A DNA stretch of 64,000 nt from positions 62,436,649 to 62,500,648 of the forward strand of contig CM045758.1 of the NCBI GenBank assembly GCA_025200525.1, in the 5' to 3' direction. Source of the stretch: Camellia lanceoleosa (Eukaryota > Streptophyta > Magnoliopsida > Ericales > Theaceae). Shown piece by piece: positions 9,991 to 21,324 of this stretch. A model generated the notes under the pieces. That model was not told where the DNA came from, searched no databases, and was given only the letters and a program-made list of their open reading frames with translations. Every line of letters starts with the position of its first letter. The first letter of the stretch is position 1. A program made the position numbers and the translations under genes.

Positions 9991-10772
9991 TGGTATAATT
10001 TTTTTTTAAACTTTTTTTTTTTTTGTTAAGTCATTTGTAAGAAATTTTTTGATAAAGAAATATTTTTAATTATCAGAACATGGGTGGAGGTATTTGTAAT
10101 TTATCCTAAAACTTAACTAAAACATAAAGGCCGGAGAAAAATTCCCAAACGGAGCCCAAGCTTGTTATATGGAACTTCGACGTTCAAAGTGACACAGGAT
10201 CAATCAAATTTGATTCTTGGTGCATATTTGATAGGGAAGGCAATATGACTGGGTGATGTTTGGTAGCAAAAATTTTTAGTGACTCAATTTTGTTCAAATA
10301 ATGTAATTTGATGACGTGAAAATTAATTTATTTTTTTATTTTTTTGTAGGATATTAAACCTAATTTTTGTTGATAATATACAACTCTTGAGTTTTGTTAT
10401 CAACTCTTTTTTTAATAAATTTTATATCTTTAGTAATAGTAACATTTAGTAGATTTTGTAAAAAAATACAACATTGTTGACAGTTTGCAATTAGTGCTAG
10501 TACTTGATTGCGATCTACTAACAGATCTTCGATATAGAAATGGTGATAAAAACTTATAAAAAGGATAAATTTATTTACTTATAATTTTAAGATATTTTGA
10601 TGTTAGGCCCACTGTACTTTCAAAATAAGAACAGTATCTAAAGACTTTGACTGTTATCTAAACGCAGTCGGCGTAGAGCTCTAGCATTGACAAACTTCCA
10701 GTTTACAAATGTGGCTAACCTTAACATTTTCTTTCTCAGACCAAGCTCAACACATATCTATTTCCTTTCTTA
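9991..10772. other. AT-rich spacer left of the Tekay element
   Basis: No gene is seen. The last part, about 10600-10772, directly abuts the Tekay insertion and would have been contiguous with the pararetrovirus leader at 19525 before that insertion. It may therefore contain more of the viral leader, but I see no diagnostic motif. Confidence 0.35.
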
Positions 10773-10777
10773 TCTCA

Positions 10778-12746
10778 TGCAATGTCCTAAAAAAAATGCC
10801 ATAAATCTACTCAAGACTATATGTAAATAACAATATGAATCAGAGTATAATGTTCTTTTATTTCATGAGAGTTAATATTACAAAAGAGTTTAACCAAATA
10901 AATGTCCTATAGACTTACATCTTTCAAATGCTAGATTTGGTTACTACAAAAGCATATATAAATCCAATACATGTAAAACCCTTGGCTTGAATCAAAACAA
11001 TGACATAATGCACAAAAGAGAAGCCTTTGCTCCAAATCCCTCCAAGCTACTGTCTTCGAGGAGGCATTTCACTAGCACCTGTAAATGGTTTTTTCCCAAA
11101 TAGGATGAACCAAAACCTAGTAGAAACAATCTAATACAATATATGAATCTTAATGAAGATATAAGTATGATATGCATATTCAACACCCATGATAAAATCA
11201 TTTATAACTCTTTTACAAAACCATGACATGCCAAGCTTTATACCTCAATTCATTTTATCTCAATTCATAAGTCATTCACTAGTTTATTCAAACAACTAAG
11301 TTGGCGGTACAATTCAATGGATCTCTAACCAGCACAACCATTATACAGACACTTCCACTTAACCATTTTACAGATATTTTGTCTGCGGGAATCGGCATTC
11401 ATGTATAGGTGCGATTTTCGGGACTTTCACCCTGGACACACAGGCTAACTTAATTCAATGGAGCTCATCCATTTTCTTCACCCAAACATCATACATTTAC
11501 AATGTGACAAAGACATAATCATATTCAATGACAAAGGATAAGATATTAGTTTCAGTTCACGTAATCCTTATGCAATTTCTACAACAATCATAGTTATCCT
11601 CCACTAATAGCCGAAAGCAGATATTTTTAAACAGATATACAATCTCCAAGATAGATAAATTATCCAAATTTTCATAAGTGAGTGGTAATACATATCCAAC
11701 TCCATTATTTATATAAACATCCATCTAATTTCATATTCCCAATACTAATTTCATTTATTTATACCACATAACTATTTGAGGCATTTTAGGTCAAAACTCC
11801 ATTTTCTTTCAAAATCCATTCTAGGTATCAAAATCAACAAATTAATCACAACACAACCTCACATCTACTCCCATAACCATTTTTAATACATACATTTGAA
11901 AACCCCTCTTTTGATTTTAAACAAAAACCCTAGATTTGTTCAAAATCATCCAAAATCCCAATATTTTTTACACATCAACACATAACTAAGTTAAAACTCA
12001 TAAAAGAGTGTAGAAAGTCCCTACCTTAAGTTTAGAAGATGAGCAAAGCAAGGAAGAAATTTCAAAGATGTCAAAACCAAGTTTCGTTCAGACCAAAATG
12101 AAGCTATTCAGATGCTCTACCTCTTTTCCAAAGACACTAGGGTAGAGAAACCAACGGATCTAAGTGAAAATACAGAGAGAGAAAGAGAGAAGCTTTAGAT
12201 CTAGGGTTTTGAGAGAAAAAAGGTGTGAAAAAGTGAAAGAGAAAGGTATTGTTGCGAACTGATATACGCACAGTTCGCTCGAGCGCAAGAAGTGACGCTC
12301 GAGCGTCAGACAGTTGTTCCACTCGAGCACAAGAAGTCATGCTCGAGCGTAGAATACACACTCCCAGTAGTTTTGCAGACAACAGAGCAACACTCGAACG
12401 CCTAAAAGGCCGCTCAAGCTAAAGCTGCTCAAGCTGAAACCGTTCGAGTGTAGAAAGCACCGCTCGAGCGTAGAATTTACTCTCCCAATAGTTTTATAGA
12501 CCAACAAAAGTACTGCTAGTTCACAAAGTCTACTTGAGTGCAAGAAGTGCCGCTTGAGCGGAGGAGTAAAATTATGGGTAATAAAAGTTTGAAAACCAAG
12601 CAACCAACCTACTCCAAACGCAACCATAACAATCTAATAGCCAAACTCAAGGAAGTGTGAGGGGAAAAAGACATAAACAACACTGTGACACCACGAAACT
12701 CGAGTTCAACATACAAAATGGTCGGGTTAAAACTGGAATCGCTATA
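10778..12746 (-). repeat. 3' LTR of Tekay element (~1.97 kb)
   Basis: The plus-strand left end is TGCAATGTCC, matching TGTAATGTCC of the other LTR at 18118. The right end, near GCTATA, abuts the polypurine tract. The segment from about 10861 to 11430 has no counterpart in the 5' LTR, which explains the length difference of about 570 bases. A TATA-like GTTTATATAAATA lies near 11706-11718, and CTCGAG-rich repeats lie at about 12265-12560. Confidence 0.88.
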
Positions 12747-12761
12747 ATCTCCCCTCTTAAG
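12747..12761 (-). other. polypurine tract of Tekay element
   Basis: The minus strand reads TTAAGAGGGGAGATT immediately before the 3' LTR. Such a purine run primes plus-strand DNA synthesis in LTR retrotransposons. Confidence 0.75.
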
Positions 12762-13079
12762 GAATTTCATCCTTCAAATTTTAAATCAAGTTTTAAAACC
12801 ATGTTTAAACTGATCACAATAAAGATAATTAATCAATTCCGTCACCATGATCCATCCTCCGGTCACCCTTTCTCATCAACTCGATACACGAGTCCTAACA
12901 TTGAAAGCACAATTTACATTTTTCCAAAGCATATACAATGTTTACATTAAATCCATGTTTCCAAAACACATACAACATATATAATGTTTCCATATTCTCA
13001 AAACATATACAACGTTTTCATATTTCATTAACATAATCCAAATTTCAATACATGCTCAAACATTAACAAATAAGCCTAG

Positions 13080-14200
13080 ATATTTCTTAGGAACTTTCAA
13101 CTCACGTTCCTAAATTGCTTCCTCAACCCCGTGATGTTTCCACAATACTTTAACCAAGGGAATTGTCTTGCCTCGCAAGACTTGGTCCCGAGTATCCAAG
13201 ACTCTCACCAGTCTCTCCTCATACGAGGCATCCTCATCTACCTCTAAGTCGGTCCAATCCAACACGTGCGATGGATCCTGCTTATACTTCTGAAGCATTC
13301 TACTATGAAACACATCATGAACCCCGGAAAGCTGTGGCGGTAAAGCCAAATGATAAGCTACCTCTCCAATTTACTCAAAGATCTCAAAAGGCCCAATGAA
13401 TTGAGGGGACAACTTCCCACTTTTTCTAAACCTCATTAAACCCCTCTTAGGTGATATCTTCAAGAAGACATTGTCTCCCACCTCAAAAGACAAGGGTCTT
13501 CTCCTATGGTCGGCATAACTTTTCTAGCGACTCTGAGCAATAACCAACCTCTTACGGATAAGAGCGACTTTCTTAGTTGTTTCCCGGACTAACTCTAGAC
13601 CCACCATTAGTGCATCACCCACCTCGGCCCAATACACAGGGGATACTCAAACGGTGCCATGCCAATACTTGATTGGAAGCTATTGTCATAGGCAAACTGC
13701 ACTAAGTGCAAGTGCCTTTTCCACGACCCCTTAAAGTCAAGAACACAACCTCGAAGCATATCCTCAAGAATCTGAATAGTATGTTTAGATTGCCCATCAG
13801 TCTGAGGATGATAAGCAGCACTAAAAGTCAATCTCATGCCCAAGGCACTCTATAGGCTCTGCCATAACCGAGTCGTGAAACGCAAATCTCTATCAAAGAC
13901 AATCGTCACAGGGACCCCATGCAACCTCACTATGTCCCTAATATAAAGGTCGGTAAGGTAATATACCGCATCACTAATGCGCATAGGTATGAAGTGTGTC
14001 GACTTGGTCAATTGGTCAACTACCACCCAAATTGCATCACTACCCCATTGAGTTTTCAGAAGGCCCACAACAAAATCCATCGTGACATCTTCCCACTTCC
14101 ACTCGACTATAGGCAAGGGTTGCAACAAACCCGCTGGCCTTTGATGTTCGGTCTTCACTTGTTGACAAGTAAGGCACCTCGACACAAACTTAGCCATCAT
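13080..14200 (-). pseudogene. integrase of Tekay element
   Basis: From right to left the minus strand shows the end of the zinc-binding region (SRCLTCQQVKTEHQRPAGLL), the core with Asp 1 (DAIWVVVDQLTKSTHF) and Asp 2 (FDRDLRF), and the third motif YHPQTDGQSKHTIQ. A GPF motif near 13400 follows (SGKLSPQFIGPF), then the C-terminal block LSGVHDVFHSRMLQKY and VKVLWKHHGVEEAI. In relatives the third motif reads GQSERT; here the catalytic Glu is Lys. A TAG stop replaces the Trp expected after VEEAI (about 13108). Frame changes occur near 13848 and between 13606 and 13350. Integrase would insert the cDNA, and in this lineage the tail often carries a chromodomain; none is intact here. Confidence 0.85.
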
Positions 14201-14443
14201 CCCCCTCTACCAAAACTGGGAACTAAGGTCGTGATACGTCTTTGTGCCTCCCAGATGCACTGTAAGGCATGAATGGTGAAACTCTCGGAGTACTTCCTCT
14301 CGGCAAGACTCCAACACGAAGAGACAGTTAAGGTATCTAACACTCGAGTTGGAGTATTTGTTCAAGCCTCTCTCTACCTTCTCATTGGAGAACTTCTCCC
14401 GGAGGGATTTTACCTCAAGGTCACCCTTTTGTGTTTCTATTAC

Positions 14444-15019
14444 TTAATTCACAAGTGTAGGTTGTGCAATTACTGAAAACAAGGTTGCCGACTCAATAGA
14501 CTCGCCAAGATGCAAGTCAAACTCACCGATAGCGCCCAACATTTCCCATTCCCGAATGGCAATACAAGCTACACGACTAACAGATTTCCTACTCAATGCA
14601 TCAGCCACAACATTGGCTTTTCCCAGATGATAATGTAACTTAAAGTCATAATCCTCTATGAACTTCATCCACCTCCTCTGCCTCAGATTCAAGTCTTTCT
14701 GTATAAACAGATATTTCAGACTCTTGTGATTAGAAAACACTTCAAACTTCTCACCGTACAGATAATGCCTTCAAATCTTTAAGGCAAAGATCACCGCCGC
14801 TAACTCTAGGTCATGAGTAGGGTGGTTCCTCTCATGTGTTTTCAATTGCCATGAACCATAGGCTACTACCCTCCTATCTTACATCAAAACACAACCCAAA
14901 CCTTCCCGTGAGGCATCGCAATACACCGAATAGCCCAAACCTCTCTTCGAAATAATTAAAACTAGAGCAGTGGTAAGTCTAACCTTAAGTTCTTGAAAAG
15001 ACTTCTCACAGGTCTCACT
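14444..15019 (-). pseudogene. RNase H of Tekay polyprotein
   Basis: The piece at 14740-14444 reads [17 protein letters not shown], then [16 protein letters not shown], the C-terminal half of the Ty3/Gypsy RNase H. The usual TDHKSL has become SNHKSL, so the Asp there is lost, while the last Asp (ADALSR) is kept. The N-terminal half (about 14750-15019) is present but shifted and interrupted. The product would remove genomic RNA during reverse transcription. Confidence 0.75.
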
Positions 15020-15928
15020 CTACACAAATTTTATCCCTTTCCTTGTCAGTCTAGTCAATGGTGAGGCTAGCTTAGAGAAATCCTTCACAAATCTATAATA
15101 ATACATGACCAACCCCAATAAACTACAGATCTTAAAATCATTCTTAGGTTGTCCCCAATTTTGCACTGCTTCTATCTTGGATGAATCTACAGTCACCCCT
15201 TTCCCGAAAACCACATGGCCTAAGAACTTAACTTCTCTCAACCAGAATTCACACTTCCCAGACTTAGCATACAGTTTGTGAGTTCTAAGCAACTTAAGCA
15301 CCACACGCAAGTGCTCCTTGTGCTCCTTCTCAGAAGGTATGTAAATCAAGATGTTGTCTACAAAAACAACCAAAAAATGGTCTACAAACTCACGAAAGAT
15401 CCAGTTTATCAAATCCATAAGCACATCTGGCACATTGGTTAGCCCAAAGGGCATCACTAGGAACTCATAGTGGCCATACCGCATACAGAATGTCGTCTTC
15501 TAGATATCCTCCTCCCTTACTCTCAACTGGTGAAAACCCGATCTCAGGTTTATCTTAGAGAAACAACAAGATCGTTTCAACTGATCAAACAAATCATCTA
15601 TATGAGGCATTAGGTACTTGTTCTTAATAGTTACCCAGTTCAACTTTCGGTAATCCATACAAAGTTGTAACATACCATCTTTCTTTTTGAAAAACATAGC
15701 CGGTGCTCCCCAAGGTGAAGTACTAGGGCAGATAATACCCTTATCTAACAATTCTTGCAGTTGAATTTTCAACTCACTCAACTCGGCAAGTGTAAATCTA
15801 TACGATACTATATAAATCGGTGTCGTGCCAGGCACTAAATCAATAGAGAAGTCGATCTCTTGATGAGGTAGTAAACTAATAAGATCCTCAGAAAAAATGT
15901 CTACGTATTTACAAACCACCCTTGGCAA
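15020..15928 (-). pseudogene. reverse transcriptase of Tekay element
   Basis: The first piece (15928-15500) carries DYRKLN and [15 protein letters not shown]. The second (15484-15020) carries [26 protein letters not shown] and FLGHVV. These are ordered RT motifs. Both catalytic positions are changed from Asp to Asn: KIDL to KINL in motif A, and FVDD to FVDN in motif C. A stop lies between the two pieces near 15490. The enzyme would be inactive even if translated. Confidence 0.87.
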
Positions 15929-16033
15929 CTCAACTTAGATTTCATCACACTATCTACTCAAGAAGTTGGCAATAAGGCAACTAAGTTCACTCAGCCCACA
16001 CAGATCATACACCGGTGATAAGACTCTATCAAC

Positions 16034-16453
16034 CTAGTCCCCAAAGAAATAAAAGCAATCACCGCTCAAGGTACATACAATAACCCTATGACAGTGGCAA
16101 TCTATGATAGCCCGATAAGATGACAACCAGTCTATATCCAAAATAACTTCAAAACTAGACATGTCAATTAACACAAATGCAAAAGGAAGTCGGCGACCGA
16201 CAACTTCTATGTCACAACCCCGACACCCCTGCTTCAAAACAATCTCATCACCAATAGATGACTCTACATAGAGAGGAGATGTTAACTGAGCCAGCTCTAA
16301 CCTCAAAATCGATGAAAATGCAAATGCAAATGAGATAAATAAATGGGATGCACCAGTATCAATCAACACATTAGCAACTAAATTACAAAACAAGAAGGTA
16401 CCTCTCATTACTGAAGGAGTTGGTACAACATCTGGCACAGTGACAACATACAA
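16034..16453 (-). pseudogene. aspartic protease of Tekay element
   Basis: The minus strand reads NVLIDTGASHLFIS, the classical DTGAS active-site loop with its Asp intact. LIDMSSFEVILDIDWL and AIIDCHCHRVIV follow, as in chromovirus proteases. The frame is open for 139 codons but is cut off from RT by stops near 15930-16030 and from gag at about 16456. Its role would be cleavage of Gag-Pol in the particle. Confidence 0.85.
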
Positions 16454-16458
16454 ACACC

Positions 16459-17715
16459 TTGCAGGTCTCTACTCAACCTGCTCACCCCTCGAAGCATAAG
16501 CCTAATGCACTAACTGAGCCAAAGAGGCTCTCGGATTGTTCCTCGAGGCCTATGCTGACTGGGCCGACTGGTGGCTCTATATCTGCCTTGAACCAGACGC
16601 ACAGGGTGTGCTACCCAACTGAGGGAAAAATCTCTTCATGTGCCCTGCTTGTCCACACTGGTAACAAGTGAGCGGCTGGCCTCTTCCCTAACTCTGGCTC
16701 TAAGAATGAGTCGAAGATGATGCAGACCGTTGCCTTCCTCCTTTCTGCGGGCAAGCTAGAGACTTGTGGTCTAACTGACCACACTTGAAACAAGTGACAT
16801 CTCCCTGACCACCTCTCCCAGAACCTGAACTCGATATTGAAAAAGTGGACCTCAATTAAACTCCCTAGGATTATTGTGGGTTAGAACCCCTTTGCCTCTT
16901 ACTATGTCCCCTTGAATATCCTGACTCCTCCTAGAGCCCCTCATCATCTCTTCCTCTATTTGCATTACGGTCTCCAGATGAACTGCCGCCTTCACAAGGT
17001 GTCCATAGTCTCTAATCATTAGCCCGGCCACTTTGAACACGAGCTCGATCCTCAATCTCTTCTCGAATTCTAAACAATGGCGCTACTCAGTCGCTACGAG
17101 TTTTGGTGCAAACCTCGATAAGGTAATAAATGTGGCCTCAAGCTCGGCCACCAGAGTGTTCAACTACATAAGCTTGGAGAACTGATCTCTTAACTTCTCT
17201 CAAACTGTGGGAGGCAAGAACTTATCCTAGAAAGTGCTAACAAAAGCCTCCTAGGTCACCCCATTACGCCCACACGCATACTTCTACCATTGACCCGCAT
17301 CTCCTTTCAGTTGAAAGGATGCCAAGGTCACTCTCAACTAGTCGTCCTCGATGCCAAGCATCTCAAACGTCTTCACTATTTGTTCTAGCCACTAATCTGC
17401 CTTCAATGGCTCCTTGGGATTACCGAAAAACTCATTCGGATTCGACCTAAAAAACTCCCACTTCAAGAAAGACGGCCCTGCCGCAGCTACTTGGGCCTGG
17501 ACTTGATTCTCAGCTTTGAGAATGTCCATAGGCTCCCGCAATGCTCTGGCCATTTCGCAAGCTACGGCGCCCATGGCCTACTGACCCACTAGTTTGGCCA
17601 CATTGGCCTAACCAACCCCTTTTTCTTGCACCAGAATATCATCCGGTAAAGGCACCTCATGACTCATGGGCCTACCATGCCTACCATCACCATGTCCACG
17701 TCCACGTCCTGACAT
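16459..17715 (-). pseudogene. gag of Tekay element with two zinc knuckles
   Basis: A start at 17715 gives MSGRGRGHGDGRHGRP, a typical chromovirus Gag N-terminus. Capsid-like sequence follows, including a piece at 17574-17392 with MARALREPMDILK and PNEFFGNPKEPLKAD. Near 16789-16748 the minus strand encodes CFKCGQLDHKSLAC, a complete CX2CX4HX4C zinc knuckle. A second one near 16667-16626 reads CYQCGQAGHMKRFF, where the last Cys is replaced by Phe. Gag binds and packages the RNA. Numerous stops and frame changes make it non-functional. Confidence 0.75.
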
Positions 17716-18102
17716 CCTAATAAAGGTAATACAAGAGATTAGCACATTTACAAATGTGTCGAAGCTAACTCGCTCGCGTCCTAATGCGATGGACAACAAT
17801 AATTCACTCCATGTAAGTGCGTAGTCACATAAACACATATTGATTTCTTTTCTAGACAATGACCGTCCTGCGGCGTTGCTAAAGTTCCAATTAAAAACAG
17901 TAGTGATCAAGTGCTCTTCTAACAGGACTTCTAGAAACCCGTAGACCCAATCAATATCTTAGGAACTAAATCCCATACCCATATAATCACATAAGCATGT
18001 TATCACATAGTACACCATACATACTAATGTCTCTATCAAGCGAGACAAACCCATTGTGGTAATAACCACTTCCGACGTACCCAAAGTACTCAAACCCAGT
18101 AC

Positions 18103-18114
18103 GCTCTGATACCA
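18103..18114 (-). other. primer-binding site, tRNA-iMet
   Basis: The minus strand reads TGGTATCAGAGC, the standard plant initiator-Met primer-binding site. It is separated by three bases from the LTR start at 18118. Confidence 0.93.
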
Positions 18115-18484
18115 TGTTGTAATGTCCCAAAAAAAAAAAAAATGCCATAAATCCATTCAAGAGCATATGTAAATAGCAATATGAATCAGACTATAATGCT
18201 CTTTTACCTTGGATACACAAGCCAACTTAATTCAATGGAGTCCATTCTCTTTTTTCTCTCAAACATCATACATTTACAATGTATCAAAGACATAGTCATA
18301 TTCAATGACAAATGATAAGAGATTAGTTTCAGTTCACCTAATCCTCATGCAATTTCTACAAAAATCATAGCTATCCTCCACCAATAGCCCAAAGCAGATA
18401 TTTTTAAACAGATATACAATCTCCAAGAAAGATAAATTATTTAAATTTTCATAGGTGAGTGGTAATACATATCTAACTCCACCA

Positions 18485-18495
18485 TTTATATAAAC
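18485..18495 (-). promoter_or_regulatory. TATA box of Tekay LTR
   Basis: The minus strand reads GTTTATATAAA. The same box is present in the other LTR (near 11706-11718). It lies about 370 bases before the LTR end, a reasonable place for the U3/R boundary. Confidence 0.5.
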
Positions 18496-18949
18496 ATCTA
18501 TCCAATTTCATATTCCCAATACCAATTTCATTTATTTATACCACATAACTATTTGAGGCATTTTAGGGCAAAACTTCATTTTCTTCCAAAATCCATCCTA
18601 GGTATCAAAATCAACAAATTAATCACAACACAATCTCACATCTACTCCTATAACCATTTTTAATACATACATTTGAAAACCCCTATTTGGATTTTAAACC
18701 AAAACCCTAGGTTTGATCAAAATCATCTCAAATCCCAATATTCTTTACACATCAACACATAATTAAGTTAAAACTCATAGAAGAGTGTAGAAAGTCTCTA
18801 CCTCAAGTTTAGAAGATGAGCAAAGCAAGGAAGAAACTTCAAAAATATTGAAACCAAGTTTTCGTTCGGACCAAAGTGAAGCTCTTGAGACGCTCTACTT
18901 TTTTCTCAAAGACACTAGGGTAAAGAAACCAACGGCTCTAAGTGAAAAT

Positions 18950-18993
<44 letters not shown>

Positions 18994-19079
18994 AAAGAGA
19001 GGGGCTCTAGATCTAGGGTTTTGAGAGAAAAATGTGTGAAAAAAGTGAAGGAGAAAGGTGCTTCTGCGAACTAATATAC

Positions 19080-19330
19080 GCATAGTCCGCTCAAGCGCAA
19101 GAAGTGATGCTAGAGCGCAAGAAGTCTCGCTTAAGCACATAATACACACTTCCAATAGTTTTGTAGACAGCAGACCAATGCTCGAGCGCAAGAAAGGCCG
19201 CTCAAACTAAAACCGCTCGAGCACAAAAAGCACCACTCGAGCGTAGAATACACTCTCCTAGTAGTTTTACAGACCTGGAAAAGTACTCAGAGTTTACAAA
19301 GCCCGCTCGAGGGCAAGAAGTATCACTCCA
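19080..19330 (-). promoter_or_regulatory. CTCGAG-rich degenerate repeats in U3 of Tekay LTR
   Basis: A unit around CGCTCGAGCGCAAGAAG recurs with variation six or more times here. It recurs also in the other LTR (12265-12560) and in the unrelated-copy LTR fragment at about 61930-62165. Each unit centres on the palindrome GCTCGAGC. The location upstream of the TATA box suggests a promoter or enhancer repeat (inference). Confidence 0.5.
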
Positions 19331-19815
19331 ACGGAGGAGTAAAATTCTGGACAATAAAAGTTTGAAAACCAAGCACCCAACCTGCTCCAAACTCAACCAT
19401 AACAATCCAATAGCCAAACTCAATGAAGTGTGCGGGAAAAAAGACATGAACAACACTGTGACACCGCGAAACCCGAGTCCAAGATACAAAAGGGTCGAGT
19501 TAAAATCGAAATCACTGTATCTCATACCGTAATTGCAGAAGTTGTTTCTTTGATTATGTAGTAGACCTAAGATCATTAACACACTATTTTTATAACAAAC
19601 TATCTTCTTTAACATACAATAGTAACACACTATTTTCTAGAAATGAATTTTATTATTATTATTATTTATTGAACAAAAATTTACAAGGAAAGGGGTGTCT
19701 GTAGACTGTCGGATTGTTAGAGTATTGTTTGCTCTATAAAGGCCTAAAAACTAGACTTCTTTCTTAGTTTCAAGTATACTCTAAGTAATCAATCCTCTTT
19801 TACTCTCTTTTAAGG

Positions 19816-19828
19816 CCTTTATATAGGC
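19816..19828 (-). promoter_or_regulatory. TATA box of pararetrovirus pregenomic promoter (candidate)
   Basis: The minus strand reads CCTATATAAAGGCC, downstream of the last viral frame, where caulimovirids place their pregenomic RNA promoter. About 80 bases further along the same strand lies the inverted counterpart (plus strand CTATAAAGGCC near 19731-19743), so the pair could form a stem. Confidence 0.5.
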
Positions 19829-20030
19829 ACTTTGTGTACTTCAAATTCGGACTTCAACCTAATCTATAAATATAAAATATTTTATATATTATATTTTATT
19901 GTTGCTAGAAGACAAACAAGCATGCGATCTAGTCACATGGTAATCACTATTATTTATGAACAAGAGACACCTGATGCTATAGTCACATGGAGATGTAGCC
20001 CATGATTTTGCCAAACTGCCCATGGTTTTG

Positions 20031-21082
20031 TTAATCCAATGCATTCTCCAGATTCCATATCCCATCATCACCCATGACATCACTGAGATCATAGTTCTCA
20101 TCATATTCTTTAAACATCTCATCGCATCCTTCTAGATCTTGCTCTATCAAATTTTTTTTCAGAAATTTACATCATTTTTTCAAATAAATGTCCTTGAATC
20201 TACCTATTTCAAATAATCATATACTGATTCATAAGGCAATCTTAGAACAATTATTTTTTTCCGCCAATGATGGTGTTATTGCAAAGGTGGTCCTTTCATA
20301 ATGAACTAATTTGAACCCAACCCTTGCTAATTTTGTAATTTCGTGAGATATTATGAAAAACCCTCTTGCCCTTGCTTTTGTTGGATCAATTAGAAAAGGT
20401 TTGTCCCAATCTTTGAACCAATCGCATTTGTAGGGAATTACGTCATTCTTATATTTTAATTTTATCAGATAATGAGTTGCATTTAGACGTTCATCCTTTA
20501 CCTCTATTTATGCAGTTGTAAATGTGATGGGTGCCATGTTTGAATATTCATTATAGACTTCATAAATTATCTTGAACATGAATTGTTGAAATTTGGTGAG
20601 CTGAGAGAACATGATACTCAATGAGTGAGCTCGAGCGTCGAATGTATTGACTATTCCCAATTTCCACATTTGAACCGGAAGATCTTTTGGGCAGATGACC
20701 TCATTTGGATCGAATGAAACCTTTAACATTCTCTAACTGTACGAAGTTATTTACCTATTGAAGTAGCACCACTGAGTTTCCATATAGGTGACACTTTCTA
20801 CATACCATTTCAGAAATAACTTAATGAAAATACATCTTCTTATTTTATCTTGGATGTCATAAGGGAGTTGAAGAAACAAATATAATACTTCTAATCATAA
20901 AAAAGTTTTGGCAACTAATGGGTTGTTGTAATGAGCTTATTTACAAAACGACTCTTCCCTGTTGCTTGCGTTTTTCTGATAATTTCAGCGTTATCTTGTG
21001 TCACCAAGTCCAGCACTTTTTGAGTCTCTGTTAGGAGTGTTTCTTTCTCTGGCAGTATAAGTCTTGTAGATGTGGATGCCAT
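20031..21082 (-). pseudogene. second open frame of endogenous pararetrovirus, unknown function
   Basis: An ATG at 21082 (MASTSTRLILPEKE) lies only a few bases after the end of the polyprotein frame (stop at 21092-21090). The sequence can be followed, through several stops and at least one frame change, to an acidic end (NYDLSDVMGDDGIWNLE) with TAA at 20033-20031. The span is about 350 codons. A well-preserved middle stretch contains HYLIKLKYKNDVIPYKC and KARARGFFIISHEITKLA. I do not recognise a domain. A downstream frame in this position has been described for some endogenous caulimovirids, with unknown role. The close spacing to the polyprotein suggests coupled or reinitiated translation in the ancestral virus (inference). 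Confidence 0.6.
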
Positions 21083-21089
21083 CTGTAAG

Positions 21090-21319
21090 TTATTGAGTTA
21101 GAGTAACTACTAAACTATTTATATTACCATTAATATAATCTATATCAATGGTAAATTGTTTTAACCAGAGTTGCCATAGTAAAATTCTCTCTTACGCTTG
21201 CATGTTAAATAAATTCTTATTTATGAAATCTAATATTCCTTTGCAATCAGTTCTTATTAAAAACGGTTTTGGCGCCAAAAAAATTAAAAAAAATTCTGTT
21301 CCTTTTATTATGGCTAATA
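21090..21319 (-). pseudogene. RNase H domain of pararetrovirus polyprotein, C-terminal part
   Basis: The minus strand reads ELLAIIKGTEFFLIF, then KPFLIRTDCKGILDF and later LLWQLWLKQF. This matches the end of caulimovirid RNase H, which includes a catalytic Asp in RTD. An in-frame stop follows the block LFNMQA. The frame ends at 21092-21090. The upstream part of the domain lies beyond the Copia LTR insertion (resuming at 22348). Confidence 0.7.
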
Positions 21320-21324
21320 ATTCT

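Larger units (their letters stand above)
10778..19519 (-). mobile_element. complete Tekay/Del-type chromovirus (Ty3/Gypsy), inactive
   Basis: Two related LTRs (10778-12746 and 18118-19519) flank gag, protease, RT, RNase H and integrase in Ty3/Gypsy order on the minus strand. The same five bases TCTCA occur directly outside both ends (10773-10777 and 19520-19524), so the boundaries are firm and the element is one insertion. A tRNA-iMet primer site and a polypurine tract are present. The integrase tail and the overall protein sequence resemble the Tekay/Del lineage. The copy is dead: its enzymes carry many stops and several replaced catalytic acids. It sits in the leader side of the pararetrovirus sequence that resumes at 19525. 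Confidence 0.93.
18118..19519 (-). repeat. 5' LTR of Tekay element (1402 bp)
   Basis: The plus strand starts TGTAATGTCC and ends near CACTGTA, followed by the target duplication TCTCA (19520-19524). The sequence matches the 3' LTR along its length except that the segment equivalent to about 10861-11430 is absent. A GA run lies at about 18953-18989. Confidence 0.9.

Noticed and set aside
12137..12627. Minus-strand genes in the Tekay LTR
   Set aside because: The frames lie in U3 and R of an LTR and correspond to CTCGAG repeats; no domain and no conservation as protein between the two LTRs.
14272..14476. Plus-strand gene
   Set aside because: Antisense shadow of the Tekay integrase/RNase H linker region.
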